Source of the DNA: Campylorhamphus procurvoides
Lineage: Eukaryota; Chordata; Aves; Passeriformes; Dendrocolaptidae
DNA length: 64,000 nucleotides
Assembly (NCBI GenBank): GCA_013396655.1
Contig: WBMV01008435.1
Coordinates: forward strand, 1 to 64,000
Direction: 5' to 3'
Part shown: positions 1 through 64,000 of the stretch, one piece after another
How the letters are laid out: each line of letters begins with the position of its first letter
Numbering within the stretch: position 1 is the first letter of the stretch
Notes under the pieces: generated by a model
The model's input: only the letters and a program-made list of their open reading frames with translations
Told to the model about the DNA's origin: nothing
The model's database searches: none
Program-made: the position numbers and the translations under genes

Positions 1-64000
<64,000 letters not shown>

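Overview
The window is a piece of vertebrate nuclear genome, almost certainly from a bird. It holds the 5' half of one large multi-exon gene on the + strand: ARFGEF1, which encodes BIG1 (brefeldin A-inhibited guanine nucleotide-exchange protein 1). The avian call rests on chicken-repeat-1 (CR1) LINE tails and remnants, an endogenous-retrovirus LTR of a type I remember from bird genomes, and the absence of any mammalian SINE or L1 sequence. I cannot name the species.

Layout. Base 1 falls inside the first coding exon, at about codon 14; the start codon, 5'UTR and promoter lie just left of the window. Twenty-one exons were placed by spliced reading. All fully visible splice sites are GT-AG, phases agree across every junction, and the protein is continuous. 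Exons 1 and 21 are cut by the window edges. The window codes for about 988 codons (residues ~14 to ~1001) of a family protein of about 1,850 residues. Exons 1-5 encode the DCB dimerisation domain. Exons 6-8 encode a divergent acidic/polar linker. Exons 9-13 encode the HUS region, with the conserved HUS box in exon 12. The end of exon 14 through exon 17 encodes the whole catalytic Sec7 domain, with the glutamate finger in exon 16. Exons 18-21 begin the HDS region.

Introns fill about 95% of the window. Intron 1 (86-25407) is the largest. It starts in a GC- and CpG-rich zone with a GT repeat and pyrimidine triplet repeats, then becomes ordinary AT-rich intron with a decayed LINE near 13.1-13.4 kb and a solo LTR near 22.0-22.6 kb. 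Intron 19 holds a truncated CR1 copy and a second CR1 tail. Introns 11, 12 and 16 are only 120, 95 and 100 bp. No second protein-coding gene, tRNA, rRNA, CRISPR array or other RNA gene could be supported on either strand.

BIG1 works at the trans-Golgi network and endosomes, where its Sec7 domain activates class I ARF GTPases. I found no convincing undescribed system. The observations most worth checking are an exon-like segment in intron 1 (434-501), a second exon-like stretch in intron 18, several unexplained stop-free stretches in introns 2, 4, 9 and 10, and the antisense LTR.
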